64,000 bases of DNA from Phorcysia thermohydrogeniphila (GTDB taxonomy: Bacteria > Aquificota > Aquificia > Desulfurobacteriales > Desulfurobacteriaceae): positions 363,119 through 427,118 of the forward strand of contig NZ_SMFV01000001.1 in NCBI RefSeq assembly GCF_004339575.1, written 5' to 3'. The position numbers and the translations under genes are program-made. Positions 9,732 through 20,719 of the stretch are shown in pieces (the stretch's first letter is position 1; every line of letters starts with the position of its first letter). The notes under the pieces are model-generated. The model ran no database searches, was not told where the DNA came from, and saw only the letters and a program-made list of their open reading frames with translations.

Positions 9732-10874
9732 TTACCTTTTCGGCAGGTATATCCTGAAACAAGTACCTTTTCCCTCTTCACTCTCTACTTCAACTTCACC
9801 GTTCAACTTCTCAACGGCTAATTTCACAATAGAAAGTCCCAGACCTGTTCCTCCCAGTTTCCTTGACCTTGAGCGGTCAACCCTATAGAAACGTTCAAAG
9901 ATAAAGGGGATGTGCGACCTTGGGATACCTATGCCTGTATCGCAGACAGAAATTTCTACCTCGTTTTTAAGTTCCCTGTAGGACACGGTAACGGTTCCGT
10001 TTTCCCTGTTGTACTTAATGGCGTTGTCTATGAGGTTCTTCAGGATGGCGTGAAGCATTTTCTCGTCAACAGAAAGCACGGCGTTTTCCGGAATATCCAA
10101 GTTAATGATTACCCCTTTCTTCTCGGCAAACTCTGAAAGGTCAGAAACGATTTTCTTTGTAAACGGCAGGAGCTTTATTTCCACCGGCCTCATCTGAAAG
10201 TTAACGCTTTCAAGCATGGAGAGGGTTATGAGGTCTTCTATAAGCTGGTTCATGTACCTTACCCTCTCCATGGCCTTTTTGAGGAACTTACCGGCAGAAG
10301 GGTTACTCTTGCACTCTTCCTCAAGGGTCTCTAAGGAAAGCTTCATCGCTGCCAAGGGAGTTTTAAGCTCGTGAGAAACGTTTGCTATAAAGTCTTTTTT
10401 TAGGTTCTCGTACTTCTTCATTGGAGTTAAATCCATAAGAAGGAGTACTTTTTCGTCCATATCGGAAGCAAAAATCATTTGGACATACTTGTCTTTTATC
10501 TTCTTCTCCTTCCAAGCTTTATACTCCTCGCTAAAGCTCTCGTTTATCATAGAAACGATGTCAAAGTTCTTTATGGCCTGATAGAAAAACTTGCCCATGT
10601 CTTCGGGGCTTATGTCAAGGAGCTCCCTCGCAAAGCGGTTCGTAAAAATAATCCTCCCGTAGGGGTCCATAACGACGATTCCTTCCCTGAGAAGGTTAAG
10701 AGCCCTTGAAAGGAGTTTAGTACTGTCGGGCTTCTGGTCGGTTTTTTTGTGCTTAATTTGGCGTATGGAGAGGAGGGCCCTCTCCCTCTTCCTCCTCTCA
10801 TCAAAGGCTATGTAGGCAAAAACGAGAGTAAGCGTAAGCAGGAAGAGAGAAACAGCAATAAGTACTGTCTCCAA
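9732..10874 (-). CDS. PhoR-like sensor histidine kinase
   Basis: 380 residues from a TTG start. One N-terminal transmembrane helix (3-23), a PAS domain (about 55-155), HisKA with H168 in NVSHELKTPLAAM, and HATPase_c with NLIDNAIKYN, DTGIGIP and GTGLGLSIV. The arrangement (short membrane anchor, PAS, HisKA, ATPase) is that of PhoR/WalK-type kinases. No response regulator gene is adjacent, because serS lies upstream and bamA downstream, so the partner must be elsewhere. Placement with bamA suggests an envelope or phosphate signal, which is inference. Confidence 0.88.
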   Translation of the reverse strand: METVLIAVSLFLLTLTLVFAYIAFDERRKRERALLSIRQIKHKKTDQKPDSTKLLSRALNLLREGIVVMDPYGRIIFTNRFARELLDISPEDMGKFFYQAIKNFDIVSMINESFSEEYKAWKEKKIKDKYVQMIFASDMDEKVLLLMDLTPMKKYENLKKDFIANVSHELKTPLAAMKLSLETLEEECKSNPSAGKFLKKAMERVRYMNQLIEDLITLSMLESVNFQMRPVEIKLLPFTKKIVSDLSEFAEKKGVIINLDIPENAVLSVDEKMLHAILKNLIDNAIKYNRENGTVTVSYRELKNEVEISVCDTGIGIPRSHIPFIFERFYRVDRSRSRKLGGTGLGLSIVKLAVEKLNGEVEVESEEGKGTCFRIYLPKR

Positions 10875-10879
10875 AGCCG

Positions 10880-12166
<1,287 letters not shown>

Positions 12167-12180
12167 CTAACCTCCTAAGC

Positions 12181-14598
12181 TTATTCTGACTCTTGAACTT
12201 TAGAAACAGAAACTACAGAGTCGTCTTCTGCTAACCTCTGAATCCTCACTCCCCTTGTGTGTCTACCGTAAACAGGGATATCCCCGCTGTTTACCCGTAT
12301 TATTTTACCTTGACGGGAAACTAAGATAACCGGCTCGCCGTCTTTAAGCGTAGTAGCGTCAGCTATCTTTCCTGTCCTCTCAGAGAGCTTTGCGGCTATG
12401 AGACCTTTACCGCCTCTCCTCTGAAGGGGAAACTCTGAGAGCATAACCCTTTTGCCGTAACCTTTTTCCATAACGATGAGGAGGTAAACGTCTTCCGGCT
12501 GAATTGCCGTTGCCGCAACAACTCTATCGTCCTCATCAAGGAGCATGCCCCTAACTCCGCGGGCGCTCCTTCCCATCTGTCTTACGTCCTGAACGTGGAA
12601 CCTTATAGCTCTTCCGCCGCTGGAAATGAGGAGAACGTTATCCTTCTCACCAACAAGGCCAACGTATATAAGCCTATCCCCCGGCTCCAAGGAAATGGCA
12701 GCTATTCCGGTTGAGCGTGGATTGGAGAACTCTTTAAGGGGAGTCCTCTTTACGTAACCCCTCCTCGTTACAAAGAAGATGTCGGATTCAAGAGAGAAAT
12801 CCTTTACAGGGATAATCCTTGAAACTACTTCATTACCTGACATTCCGGGAAGGAAATTCCTTATGGACTGCCCACGAGTTGCTTTCTCAGCCTTCGGTAT
12901 CTCATAGGCCTTTAGCCAGTAAACTTTACCAGCATTTGTAAATACCAAGAGGTAGTCCTTTGAGGAGGCTGTTATTACGTCTTTTACGAAGTCTCCCTCC
13001 CTCGTCCTGATACCAAAGACGCCCGTTCCGCTCCTTCCTTGAGTCCTGTAACTGCTTGCTGAAGTCCTCGCGATAAAACCTTTGTGTGTAAGGAAGATAA
13101 CTACCTCTTCCTCTTCTATCATTGACTCTATGTCTATCTCTGATTCTTTTGAGACGATGGCAGTTCTCCTTTCATCCCCGAACTTCTCAATTATCTCGTC
13201 CATATCCTGCTTAATGAGCCTCTTCTGCTCCTCCTTGCTCTCAAGAACAAACCTGTAGTATTCAACGTCCTTTTTAAGGGACTCGTATTCCTCCTCTATC
13301 TTCTCCCTCTCTAAGCCTGTAAGCCTTTGTAGTTTCATATCAAGGATTGCTTTACTCTGTCTCTCTGAGAGGCCAAACGTTTTTTGGAGCTTTTCTTGCG
13401 CTGCTTGAGGGCTTTCTGCTTTCTTAACTATCTCAACCACCCTGTCAACGTTTTCAAGGGCCACCCTCAAACCCTCAAGGACGTGGAGACGGTCTTCAGC
13501 TCGTCTTAAGTCATAGGAAGTTCTCCTTAGGATAACCTCCCTTCTAAATTCAATAAACTCTTGAAGGTACCTCTTAAGGTTTAACAGTTTCGGCTCTCCA
13601 TTTACGAGAGCTATCATGTTGAAGCTAAAGTTTGTCTGTAAGGGAGTGAACTTGTAGAGCTTGTTGAGAACAACTTCCGGCGTTGCATCCCTCTTTAGCT
13701 CTATAACGACCCTTATTCCTTCCCTGTCAGACTCATCCCTTATGTCGGCAATACCGTCTATCTTCTTCTCCTTCACAAGGTCTGCAATTTTCTTTATTAG
13801 GTCAGCCTTGTTTACCATGTAGGGAAGTTCCGTAATAACAATTGCTGTTCTCCTGCCAACTTCCTCAATTTTGTGCTTTGCTCTTATGGTTACCGTTCCC
13901 CTTCCCGTCTCGTAAATCTTTAAGAGTCCTTCAGGATTAATAATTTCAGCACCCGTAGGGAAATCGGGACCTTTTATAAAGGAGAGGAGCTCCTTTGTTG
14001 TAGCGTTCTCGTTGTCAACCAAGAACTTTACAGCCTCGCAAACTTCCTTTAAGTTGTGAGGAGGAATGTTTGTCGCCATTCCAACGGCGATACCGGACGC
14101 CCCGTTTACTAAGAGGTTGGGAAAACGGGCAGGAAGAACTTCTGGCTCTAAGAGGCTTTCATCAAAGTTTGGCTTAAAGTCAACAGTGTCCTTCTCTATG
14201 TCCCTAAGGAGCTCAACGGCAATCTTTGAAAGCCTTGCTTCAGTGTAGCGCATTGCTGCCGCTGAGTCGCCATCAACAGAACCAAAGTTTCCTTGACCAT
14301 CTATAAGGGGATACCTCATTGAAAAGTCCTGAGCCATCCTTACCAAAGCATCGTAAACGGCTGTATCTCCGTGAGGATGGAACTTACCAAGGGTTTCTCC
14401 AACGATTCTTGCGCTCTTTTTGTAAGGCTTATCAGGATAAAGTCCAAGTTGATACATTGAGTAGAGGATTCTCCTATGGACAGGCTTTAGACCGTCGCGA
14501 ACGTCGGGGAGAGCTCTACCAACAATTACGCTCATTGCGTAGTCAAGGTAAGACTGTTTCATTTCGTCTTCTATCGGAACGGTAATAATTCTTTCCAC
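12181..14598 (-). CDS. gyrA: DNA gyrase subunit A
   Basis: 805 residues. The catalytic tyrosine is Y118 in AMRYTEARL. The quinolone pocket is [18 protein letters not shown], with T79 and D83 at the positions of E. coli S83 and D87. The C-terminal beta-pinwheel holds the GyrA box QRRGGKG, which separates GyrA from ParC. It introduces negative supercoils with GyrB, which is not encoded here. Only 3 bp separate it from the PBP gene upstream. Confidence 0.97.
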   Translation of the reverse strand: MERIITVPIEDEMKQSYLDYAMSVIVGRALPDVRDGLKPVHRRILYSMYQLGLYPDKPYKKSARIVGETLGKFHPHGDTAVYDALVRMAQDFSMRYPLIDGQGNFGSVDGDSAAAMRYTEARLSKIAVELLRDIEKDTVDFKPNFDESLLEPEVLPARFPNLLVNGASGIAVGMATNIPPHNLKEVCEAVKFLVDNENATTKELLSFIKGPDFPTGAEIINPEGLLKIYETGRGTVTIRAKHKIEEVGRRTAIVITELPYMVNKADLIKKIADLVKEKKIDGIADIRDESDREGIRVVIELKRDATPEVVLNKLYKFTPLQTNFSFNMIALVNGEPKLLNLKRYLQEFIEFRREVILRRTSYDLRRAEDRLHVLEGLRVALENVDRVVEIVKKAESPQAAQEKLQKTFGLSERQSKAILDMKLQRLTGLEREKIEEEYESLKKDVEYYRFVLESKEEQKRLIKQDMDEIIEKFGDERRTAIVSKESEIDIESMIEEEEVVIFLTHKGFIARTSASSYRTQGRSGTGVFGIRTREGDFVKDVITASSKDYLLVFTNAGKVYWLKAYEIPKAEKATRGQSIRNFLPGMSGNEVVSRIIPVKDFSLESDIFFVTRRGYVKRTPLKEFSNPRSTGIAAISLEPGDRLIYVGLVGEKDNVLLISSGGRAIRFHVQDVRQMGRSARGVRGMLLDEDDRVVAATAIQPEDVYLLIVMEKGYGKRVMLSEFPLQRRGGKGLIAAKLSERTGKIADATTLKDGEPVILVSRQGKIIRVNSGDIPVYGRHTRGVRIQRLAEDDSVVSVSKVQESE

Positions 14599-14601
14599 TC
14601 T

Positions 14602-16563
14602 TTAACCTCCCAAGGTTTTTTCAGGGGAAATTGTAACAATACCTTCTTCATCTTCCCTTAAAGAGTTTATAAGTTCATCGTAGTAGAGCTCCTCCATCTC
14701 CCTTTCAGGGAAGTGAATAGGGAGAGGATAGTTTTTCACTATCTCATCGTAACTTGGCTCAAATTGACCACAACCGTAGAGCTTACAGAGCTTCCTTGCT
14801 ATCACTCCCCAAGGAGGCGCTGCTACACCTCCACCGGTAGCCCTTTCCCACATCGTTTTATAGCTGTCCCTTCCAAACCAAATGCTCATTACAAATGAGG
14901 TTGTAAAGCCTGTAAAGTAGGTATCCCTGTACTCGTTTGTTGTTCCCGTTTTACCTGCAACGTCAAACCAGTTTGTTAGGTAGGAAATACTCCTTGCCGT
15001 TCCCTCCTTCACTACGTCCTGAAGGATTGAGCGAAGGAGCTCTATAGACTGGGAATCGGAAACGATTTTTAACGTCGGAGAACCCCGATAGATAGTTCTA
15101 CCGTGTCTATCCTTCACCCAAGAGATAACAAAAGGTTCTTTTAGCACTCCATCCCCTTGAATAGCAGAGTAAGCCCTTACTATACGGTAGAGGTTTGAAG
15201 AGAAACTCCCAAGAACGTAGGAAAGGTCAAAAGGGTCGCTCCTTTTTATGAGTTCAAACTTAATAAGGTTCTTCCTAATCTTTTGGGGAAAGTTCATGGC
15301 AAGGTGAATGGTGGCTACGTTAACGGACTTCATGAGGGCTTTCCTTACCTGAATGAAGGGGGTGAAACGCTTGCTGTAGTTCTCTGGCCTCCAGATTATC
15401 TCCTCTCCCGTTTCTTCATCAATCTGTCCAGTTGGCATCTCTATCTGCTCGTTTGAGATAAAGTCAAGGGGAGACCAGCCGTTCTGAAAGGCAGTTAGGT
15501 AGGTAAAGGGTTTTGCCGTTGAACCTATCGGCCTTAAAGTTTGAAAAGCCCTGTTCAGTTTACTCTCTCTATAGTCCGTTCCCCCCACTACAAAGAGAAC
15601 TTCCCCTTTTGTATTTATTGCCATTCCAGCACACTGAAGGTCGTCAAGCTCGTGTTCCTCAGCGTATCTCTTGGCGTAGCGAGTAAGAACTTTCTGAGCA
15701 AACCGTTGAGCCCTCTCATCAATGGTTGTCTTTATTCTGTAACCCGCTGTATAGATGGAGTCATAGGGAACTATCCCTTTTCTTGCTATCTCAAACTTTA
15801 CAAGGTCAAGCTCGTAGCCGGCAACCCTTGGCCTGTTCGGCCTCTTTAATGGGGTTAACGGTTCACGTATCGCCTTCTCGTACTCTTCTCTTGTTATGTA
15901 GCCGTTCCTTAGCATCTTACGGAGGATAAAGTTCCTCCTCTTAAGAGCTCTCTCTGGATGCTTGAAAGGGTTGTAGTACTCAGGCCCTCTTATGATTCCG
16001 GCAAGGAGGGCACACTGAGCGGTGGTGAGCTCTCTAAGGGAGCTCTTTCCGAAGAGAACCCACGCGGCAGCCTTTACACCGTAGGCTCCATTTGAGAGGT
16101 AAACGTAGTTGAGGTAGAGCTCCAAAATCTCTTCCTTCGTTAGCTCCTCCTCTAACTTCCTTGCAAGGGCAAGCTCTTTTAACTTCCTCTCAATGGTTCT
16201 CTTAGGAGAGAGGTAAATGAGCTTTGCAAGCTGTTGGGTTATAGTACTTCCACCCTGAACGATTTTTCCTTTTGCTAAGTCTGTTACAGCTGCCCTCAGG
16301 ATACCAAGAGGGTCAATACCCTTGTGCTCAAAAAACCTTTCATCCTCTGCAGTTATAACAGCATCTACCAAAGCTTCTGGAAACTCCTTGTAAGAGGCGT
16401 AGAGCCTAAACTGACCCTTGTAGAAAAAGCCTATTATCTTTCCGTTCCTGTCGTAAACAACGGAAGCAAAGTCTGGCAACAGCTTTTCTTTGTAGGCCGG
16501 TGAAGCCATAACGCTCAAAGTCCAAAGAAAGAAAAAGAATAAAAACCTTGCTACCAATTTCAT
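14602..16563 (-). CDS. mrcA: Penicillin-binding protein 1A (transglycosylase/transpeptidase)
   Basis: 653 residues. The N-terminal hydrophobic segment (5-22) anchors it in the inner membrane. The GT51 glycosyltransferase domain has ITAEDERFFEHKGIDP and QGGSTITQQLAKL. The transpeptidase domain has the SxxK serine in PIGSTAKPFTY, an SVN motif and KTGTTNEYRDTYFTGFT. It polymerises and cross-links peptidoglycan. It is the first gene of the minus-strand run gyrA-serS-kinase; about 170 bp of AT-rich DNA without a gene lies upstream of its start. Confidence 0.95.
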   Translation of the reverse strand: MKLVARFLFFFFLWTLSVMASPAYKEKLLPDFASVVYDRNGKIIGFFYKGQFRLYASYKEFPEALVDAVITAEDERFFEHKGIDPLGILRAAVTDLAKGKIVQGGSTITQQLAKLIYLSPKRTIERKLKELALARKLEEELTKEEILELYLNYVYLSNGAYGVKAAAWVLFGKSSLRELTTAQCALLAGIIRGPEYYNPFKHPERALKRRNFILRKMLRNGYITREEYEKAIREPLTPLKRPNRPRVAGYELDLVKFEIARKGIVPYDSIYTAGYRIKTTIDERAQRFAQKVLTRYAKRYAEEHELDDLQCAGMAINTKGEVLFVVGGTDYRESKLNRAFQTLRPIGSTAKPFTYLTAFQNGWSPLDFISNEQIEMPTGQIDEETGEEIIWRPENYSKRFTPFIQVRKALMKSVNVATIHLAMNFPQKIRKNLIKFELIKRSDPFDLSYVLGSFSSNLYRIVRAYSAIQGDGVLKEPFVISWVKDRHGRTIYRGSPTLKIVSDSQSIELLRSILQDVVKEGTARSISYLTNWFDVAGKTGTTNEYRDTYFTGFTTSFVMSIWFGRDSYKTMWERATGGGVAAPPWGVIARKLCKLYGCGQFEPSYDEIVKNYPLPIHFPEREMEELYYDELINSLREDEEGIVTISPEKTLGG

Positions 16564-16688
16564 CTTCCTTCTCCTGTTGCCAAGTTAAAGATGCAAAAGC
16601 TTTAAGTTTCACTGCAAAAAAATATACCTTACGAGGACGTCGGAAAGACCAAAATCTGGTGAGTCCTTACAAAAAAGAAAAATGAAGT

Positions 16689-16732
16689 TCATTTAATCTT
16701 AAATTTGTAAACACGACTTACAATTCCCCAAC
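16689..16732 (-). pseudogene. Frame-shifted tail of paralog A
   Basis: Immediately beyond the TGA of the next gene, a different minus-strand frame still encodes ARGKELFLSWGIVSRVYKFK and then stops at 16689. This matches the C-termini of the two neighbouring paralogs (REKELFLKWGVLIRPYKF and KGKEFFLRWGVTSSASKF). The first paralog therefore lost its proper tail through a small out-of-frame deletion near 16755. Confidence 0.75.
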
Positions 16733-17203
16733 TCAAGAAAAGCTCTTTCCCTCTAGCAGAATGTCTGCCACCTTTTCTTGATCCTCCCGAGGAAGGAGTT
16801 TAATAAGAAAAAGTATCCCTCTCGAAACTACCGGAAACCTGCAGTTACATAGCTTTATCCCAACTCCAATGTGGCCATAATAGACGTTGTCGTAGTAAAC
16901 AACCTTGTTTCCTATAAGCGGAAAACTTTTAAAAACTCTTGCTACCTTCTCTATCCTATCCCTATATACGCGGAACTCTTTCGTGTTCAAGAGTTCTATA
17001 AACACATAAATACCAAGTAGAAAAAAGAATACTGCTACTACTCTTGTGAGTAAATACTCTAAATACGATTCTTCCGGTCGTTGACGATAAAACAACATTC
17101 CTAATCCAAATAGAAGTACAGCAAGAGATATAAAAATTAGATAAGGTAACAACCTTTTCTTCTCAAACTTGGTAACTATAAGAGGTTTGTCCTCTTTTCC
17201 CAC
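16733..17203 (-). CDS. Two-helix membrane protein, paralog A (C-terminally truncated)
   Basis: 156 residues of unknown function. After a charged start with EDKPLIVTKFEKKRLLPYL there are two transmembrane helices (about 20-40 and 50-70). Then comes a soluble part with the pattern EFRVYRDRIEKVARVFKSFP, IGNKVVYYDNVYY and LLPREDQEKVADIL. That part looks like the strand pattern of small bacterial PH-like domains, which is inference. It is the most 5'-proximal copy on the plus-strand map of three tandem paralogs, and it ends early compared with the others because of a frameshift. Confidence 0.7.
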   Translation of the reverse strand: MGKEDKPLIVTKFEKKRLLPYLIFISLAVLLFGLGMLFYRQRPEESYLEYLLTRVVAVFFFLLGIYVFIELLNTKEFRVYRDRIEKVARVFKSFPLIGNKVVYYDNVYYGHIGVGIKLCNCRFPVVSRGILFLIKLLPREDQEKVADILLEGKSFS

Positions 17204-17300
17204 GACTAAAAACTTCCTTCGTAATAATCATTTTCACAGCACAAATTATATAGGAAAACTGCTTTAATAACCACTCGTCAAATTAATTCAAAATTTCGTT

Positions 17301-17846
17301 TCAATCATACCTACGCCTAAATTTATAAGGACGAATCAAAACTCCCCACTTCAAGAAAAGTTCTTTCTCTCTACCAGATACTTTATTGAGAATATCTGCT
17401 ACTTTTTCTTGATCCTCCCGAGGAAGAAGTTTAATAAAAAAGAGAATTCCCTTAAAAGCTATAAGGAACTTAAGAAACTTACTGCAATTACACAACTCTA
17501 CTCCGACCCAAACATGGCTGCAATAAGCGTTGTCATAGTAAACAACCTTGTTTCCTATAAGCGGAATTCTTCTAAAAACTCTTGCTATTTTTTCTATCCT
17601 GTTCTCATATACGCGGAACTCTTTTGTGTTTAAAGGTTCCATAAACAAATAAATACTACCAAGAAAAAAGAACACCGAGGATGACTTGATGAATAAATAA
17701 TGTAAATACGACTCATTCGGTTTCTGATGATAAAACAAAACTCCTGTTCCAAATAAAAATATACCAAAAAATACAAAAATCAGATAAGGGATAAGTCTTT
17801 TCTTCTCAAACTTAGTAACTATAAGAGGTTCGTTGTTCTCTTTCAT
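17301..17846 (-). CDS. Two-helix membrane protein, paralog B
   Basis: 181 residues and close to paralog A along its whole length: NEPLIVTKFEKKRLIPYLIF, two membrane helices, NTKEFRVYENRIEKIARVFRRIP, IGNKVVYYDNAY and LLPREDQEKVADIL. It adds a basic C-terminal tail (KELFLKWGVLIRPYKFRRRYD). The DNA is visibly more AT-rich than the flanking housekeeping genes. I cannot name a family with confidence; membrane association and a small PH-like domain are the most that can be said. Confidence 0.75.
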   Translation of the reverse strand: MKENNEPLIVTKFEKKRLIPYLIFVFFGIFLFGTGVLFYHQKPNESYLHYLFIKSSSVFFFLGSIYLFMEPLNTKEFRVYENRIEKIARVFRRIPLIGNKVVYYDNAYCSHVWVGVELCNCSKFLKFLIAFKGILFFIKLLPREDQEKVADILNKVSGREKELFLKWGVLIRPYKFRRRYD

Positions 17847-17865
17847 AACTTGAGCCTTTCCTTCC

Positions 17866-18423
17866 TTAATGACTTAATCCATCATCTTTGAACTTGGAGG
17901 CAGAACTTGTAACTCCCCACCTCAGAAAGAATTCTTTCCCTTTCCCCGAAAGCCTGCTGAAAATATCTGCCACTTTTTCCTGATCCTCCCGAGAGAGAAA
18001 CTTGACAGCAAGGAGAAACCCTCTCAAGTTTATAAAAGACTTTTGGTTAGATATCCTTATTCCAATTGGAGCACGTGCGTAATAGGCATTATCATAGTAA
18101 ACAACCCTATTCCCTATAAGTGGAAAGCCTTTTAAAACTCTGGCTATTTTTCCTATCCTATCCTCATATATGCGAAACTCCTTTGTATTTAAAAGATCTA
18201 TAAGCGAATACATAATCCACAGAAAAAGAAGTACGCTTCCTATCCTCGTTAACAAGTACTCTAAATATGATTCCCCGGGCTGCTGACAATAAAACAGTGC
18301 TCCGAAACCAAACAAAAATATAGTAAGAATAGCAATAAATAGATAAGGGATAAGTCTTTTCTTTTCATATTTGGTAATCAAAAGAGGTTCATTCTCTTCC
18401 TTCACGTTTAAATACCCTCCCAC
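17866..18423 (-). CDS. Two-helix membrane protein, paralog C
   Basis: 185 residues and the first gene of the tandem set in transcription order; paralog B follows after 19 bp. It shares NEPLLITKYEKKRLIPYLF, EFRIYEDRIGKIARVLKGFP, IGNRVVYYDNAYYARAPIG, LSREDQEKVADIF and the tail KGKEFFLRWGV. The most variable part is the loop after YYDNAYY (about 125-150), where the three copies differ in cysteines and length. This could be a ligand- or partner-specific region. The function is unknown. Confidence 0.75.
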   Translation of the reverse strand: MGGYLNVKEENEPLLITKYEKKRLIPYLFIAILTIFLFGFGALFYCQQPGESYLEYLLTRIGSVLLFLWIMYSLIDLLNTKEFRIYEDRIGKIARVLKGFPLIGNRVVYYDNAYYARAPIGIRISNQKSFINLRGFLLAVKFLSREDQEKVADIFSRLSGKGKEFFLRWGVTSSASKFKDDGLSH

Positions 18424-18574
18424 TATAATTCTACATTTTGCCGAGTTGTATTAATTATCAGTATTATACTTGAATTCATTACTATTTCTAAAGTTTGCTC
18501 TGAGACTTACCTACAGAATAAACAAAAAAGGAGAACTCCTCAAAATTTTCATAGGTCAGTCTAACAGAAGAATT

Positions 18575-19185
18575 TTAGCAGATACGATTCTTTTCTACCT
18601 CCTCAAAGTTTAAAATGTCCATGTGCTCCCACTTCCTATAGGCCATTCCGTAGATTTTCTCTTTTGTGAGTTTGTCAAGAACCTCCTTTTCTATCCTTAA
18701 GGTGGCAAGGATTGGAACGATTTTTTTTCCTTTATATTCACTAAAGAGCTCTCTAAACCTTTCAACTTTTTCTTTCATATCATTTACGTGCTCAGCTCCT
18801 AAAGTGCTCTTAACCTCCACCAAAAACACCTTATCTTCACAGACAGCGATAACGTCAACCTCTTCTCTCAAAGAACCTTTCTTTCTCTTAACGTTCATCA
18901 TCAAAATTTCAGGGTCGCAGTTAAAGTATTTCTTAATAATGGGTCTCGTAGCCGGGAAGACTATGTCCTCTACTAAAGTTCCCATCTTGTTGGCGAGCTC
19001 CCCCACTGCTTGCTTACCCTTTTTATTTCCTTCTTGACCCAATCTTTAAACTCCAGCATTTCGTTTTTAAAAGCTTTCATCTCCTTCTTAAGTTCCTGAA
19101 TCCCCATCTCGGTCTTCTGTTGGATGTAGACGAGCCTCATCATCATCTCTTCAAGTCTGTCAACCCTTTCTTCAATGAGGGCCAT
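18575..19185 (-). pseudogene. PD-(D/E)XK nuclease-like coiled-coil protein, frameshifted
   Basis: Two overlapping reading frames form one gene. The first (from the ATG at 19185) gives MALIEERVDRLEEMMMRLVY, a coiled coil, and KEIKRVSKQWG. The second continues with ELANKMGTLVEDIVFPATRP through EEVDVIAVCEDKVFLVEVKS to 18575. The junction is a run of five C's (19000-19004, five G's on the coding strand), and a sixth would restore one frame. The EVDVIAV...VFLVEVKS stretch is the D...ExK core of PD-(D/E)XK nuclease-like folds (DUF3782-type proteins). It is either a real inactivating deletion, a sequencing error or a slippage site. Confidence 0.75.
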
Positions 19186-19255
19186 TTCCGTCCTCCGGAA
19201 GACTTTTTGGGTTAAAATTATAGGGCTCAGAAGAACTTAACAAGAGGAGATGAGG

Positions 19256-20713
19256 ATGGAGTTTGAAGCGGTAATTGGTCTTGAAGTTCACGCACAGCTC
19301 CTGACAGATACAAAGATTTTCTGTAGCTGTAAGAACGAATTTGGAGCTCCACCCAATACTAACGTCTGTCCAGTGTGCCTTGGAATGCCCGGCTCACTTC
19401 CAGTCCTCAACAAAAAGGCCGTTGAGTACGCCGTAAAGGCCGCTTTAGCCCTAAACTGCAAGATTAACAGGTATTCTGTCTTTGCAAGGAAACACTACTT
19501 TTACCCAGACCTCCCCAAGGCCTACCAGATTACCCAGTATGAGCTTCCCTTTGCCGAAAACGGCTGGATAGAGATAGAAAAACCCGACGGGACAAAGAAG
19601 AAAATCAGAATTCGCCGCATCCACCTTGAAGAGGACGCAGGAAAGACAATCCACGGAGAAGGTTTAGACCCAAATTCCTACGTTGACCTAAACAGAGCCG
19701 GAACTCCCCTGATTGAGATCGTTTCAGAGCCGGACATCTCCACGCCGGAAGAGGCAAGGCTCTACATGCAGAAGCTCCGCGATATCCTTGTCTGGATAGG
19801 TGTAAACGACGGAAACCTTGAGGAAGGTTCTTTAAGGTGTGACGCAAACGTTTCCGTTAGGCCAAAGGGGTCTGATAAGCTCGGCGTCAGGACGGAGATA
19901 AAGAACGTCAACTCTTTCCGCTTTATCCAGAAAGCTCTCGAGTACGAGATTGAAAGACAAATAAAGGTTATAAAGAGCGGCGGTGAAGTTGTTCAGGAAA
20001 CTCGCCTGTTTGACTCCCAGAAAGGTATTACAAAGACTATGAGGACGAAGGAAGAGGCAGAGGACTACAGGTACTTCCCGGAGCCCGACCTTCCACCTCT
20101 CATAATAGACGACGAGTGGCTTGAGGCGATTAAGGCTTCACTTCCGGAGCTCCCTGACCAAGTCAAGGAACGCTTCATTGAGAAGTACAAGATAACCCCT
20201 TACGACGCCGACATCTTAGTTAGGGACAAGGCCTTAGCTGAGTTCTTTGAGAAAGCAGCGAAGAGCTACTCCGGAGAAGCAAAGAAGGTAGCAAACATCA
20301 TCATCTCTGACCTCCTTGGCGCTCTAAACGAAGAGAAGATTGAGATATCAGAGTCTCCAGCCAAACCCGAGCACGTTGCCCAGCTCCTTGAGCTCGTTGA
20401 TAAGGGAGTTGTCTCCATAAGGGTCGCTAAGGAAGAGATAATCCCTGAAATGGTTAAAAGCGGCAAAGAGCCCAAGACAATCGTAGAGGAGAAGGGACTT
20501 ACCCAGATATCCGATGAGTCAGCCCTAAAAGAGATTATCAAGAAAGTACTTGCAAATAACGAAAAGGCCGTAAAGCAGTACAAAGAGGGTAACGAAAAGC
20601 AGAAGCAAAAAGCCGTTAAGTACCTGATAGGTCAAGTCATGAAGGAAACTAAGGGTAAGGCTAACCCGAAACTCCTGAACCAGCTAATTCCTCAGGTTCT
20701 TGATGAGGGGTAG
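19256..20713 (+). CDS. gatB: Asp/Glu-tRNA amidotransferase subunit B
   Basis: About 485 residues. I chose the ATG at 19256 because AAGAGGAG (19242-19249) is six bases before it, while the in-frame ATG at 19250 touches that site. The start MEFEAVIGLEVHAQL is the family signature, and Zn-finger cysteines follow (CSCKNEF, CPVCLGMPG). The core holds RIHLEEDAGK and DLNRAGTPLIEIVSEPD; the C-terminal YqeY-like tail binds tRNA. It transamidates Glu-tRNA(Gln) and Asp-tRNA(Asn). GatA and GatC are not in this window. It converges on murC with 6 bp between the stops. Confidence 0.96.
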   Translation: MEFEAVIGLEVHAQLLTDTKIFCSCKNEFGAPPNTNVCPVCLGMPGSLPVLNKKAVEYAVKAALALNCKINRYSVFARKHYFYPDLPKAYQITQYELPFAENGWIEIEKPDGTKKKIRIRRIHLEEDAGKTIHGEGLDPNSYVDLNRAGTPLIEIVSEPDISTPEEARLYMQKLRDILVWIGVNDGNLEEGSLRCDANVSVRPKGSDKLGVRTEIKNVNSFRFIQKALEYEIERQIKVIKSGGEVVQETRLFDSQKGITKTMRTKEEAEDYRYFPEPDLPPLIIDDEWLEAIKASLPELPDQVKERFIEKYKITPYDADILVRDKALAEFFEKAAKSYSGEAKKVANIIISDLLGALNEEKIEISESPAKPEHVAQLLELVDKGVVSIRVAKEEIIPEMVKSGKEPKTIVEEKGLTQISDESALKEIIKKVLANNEKAVKQYKEGNEKQKQKAVKYLIGQVMKETKGKANPKLLNQLIPQVLDEG

Positions 20714-20719
20714 CGGTTC

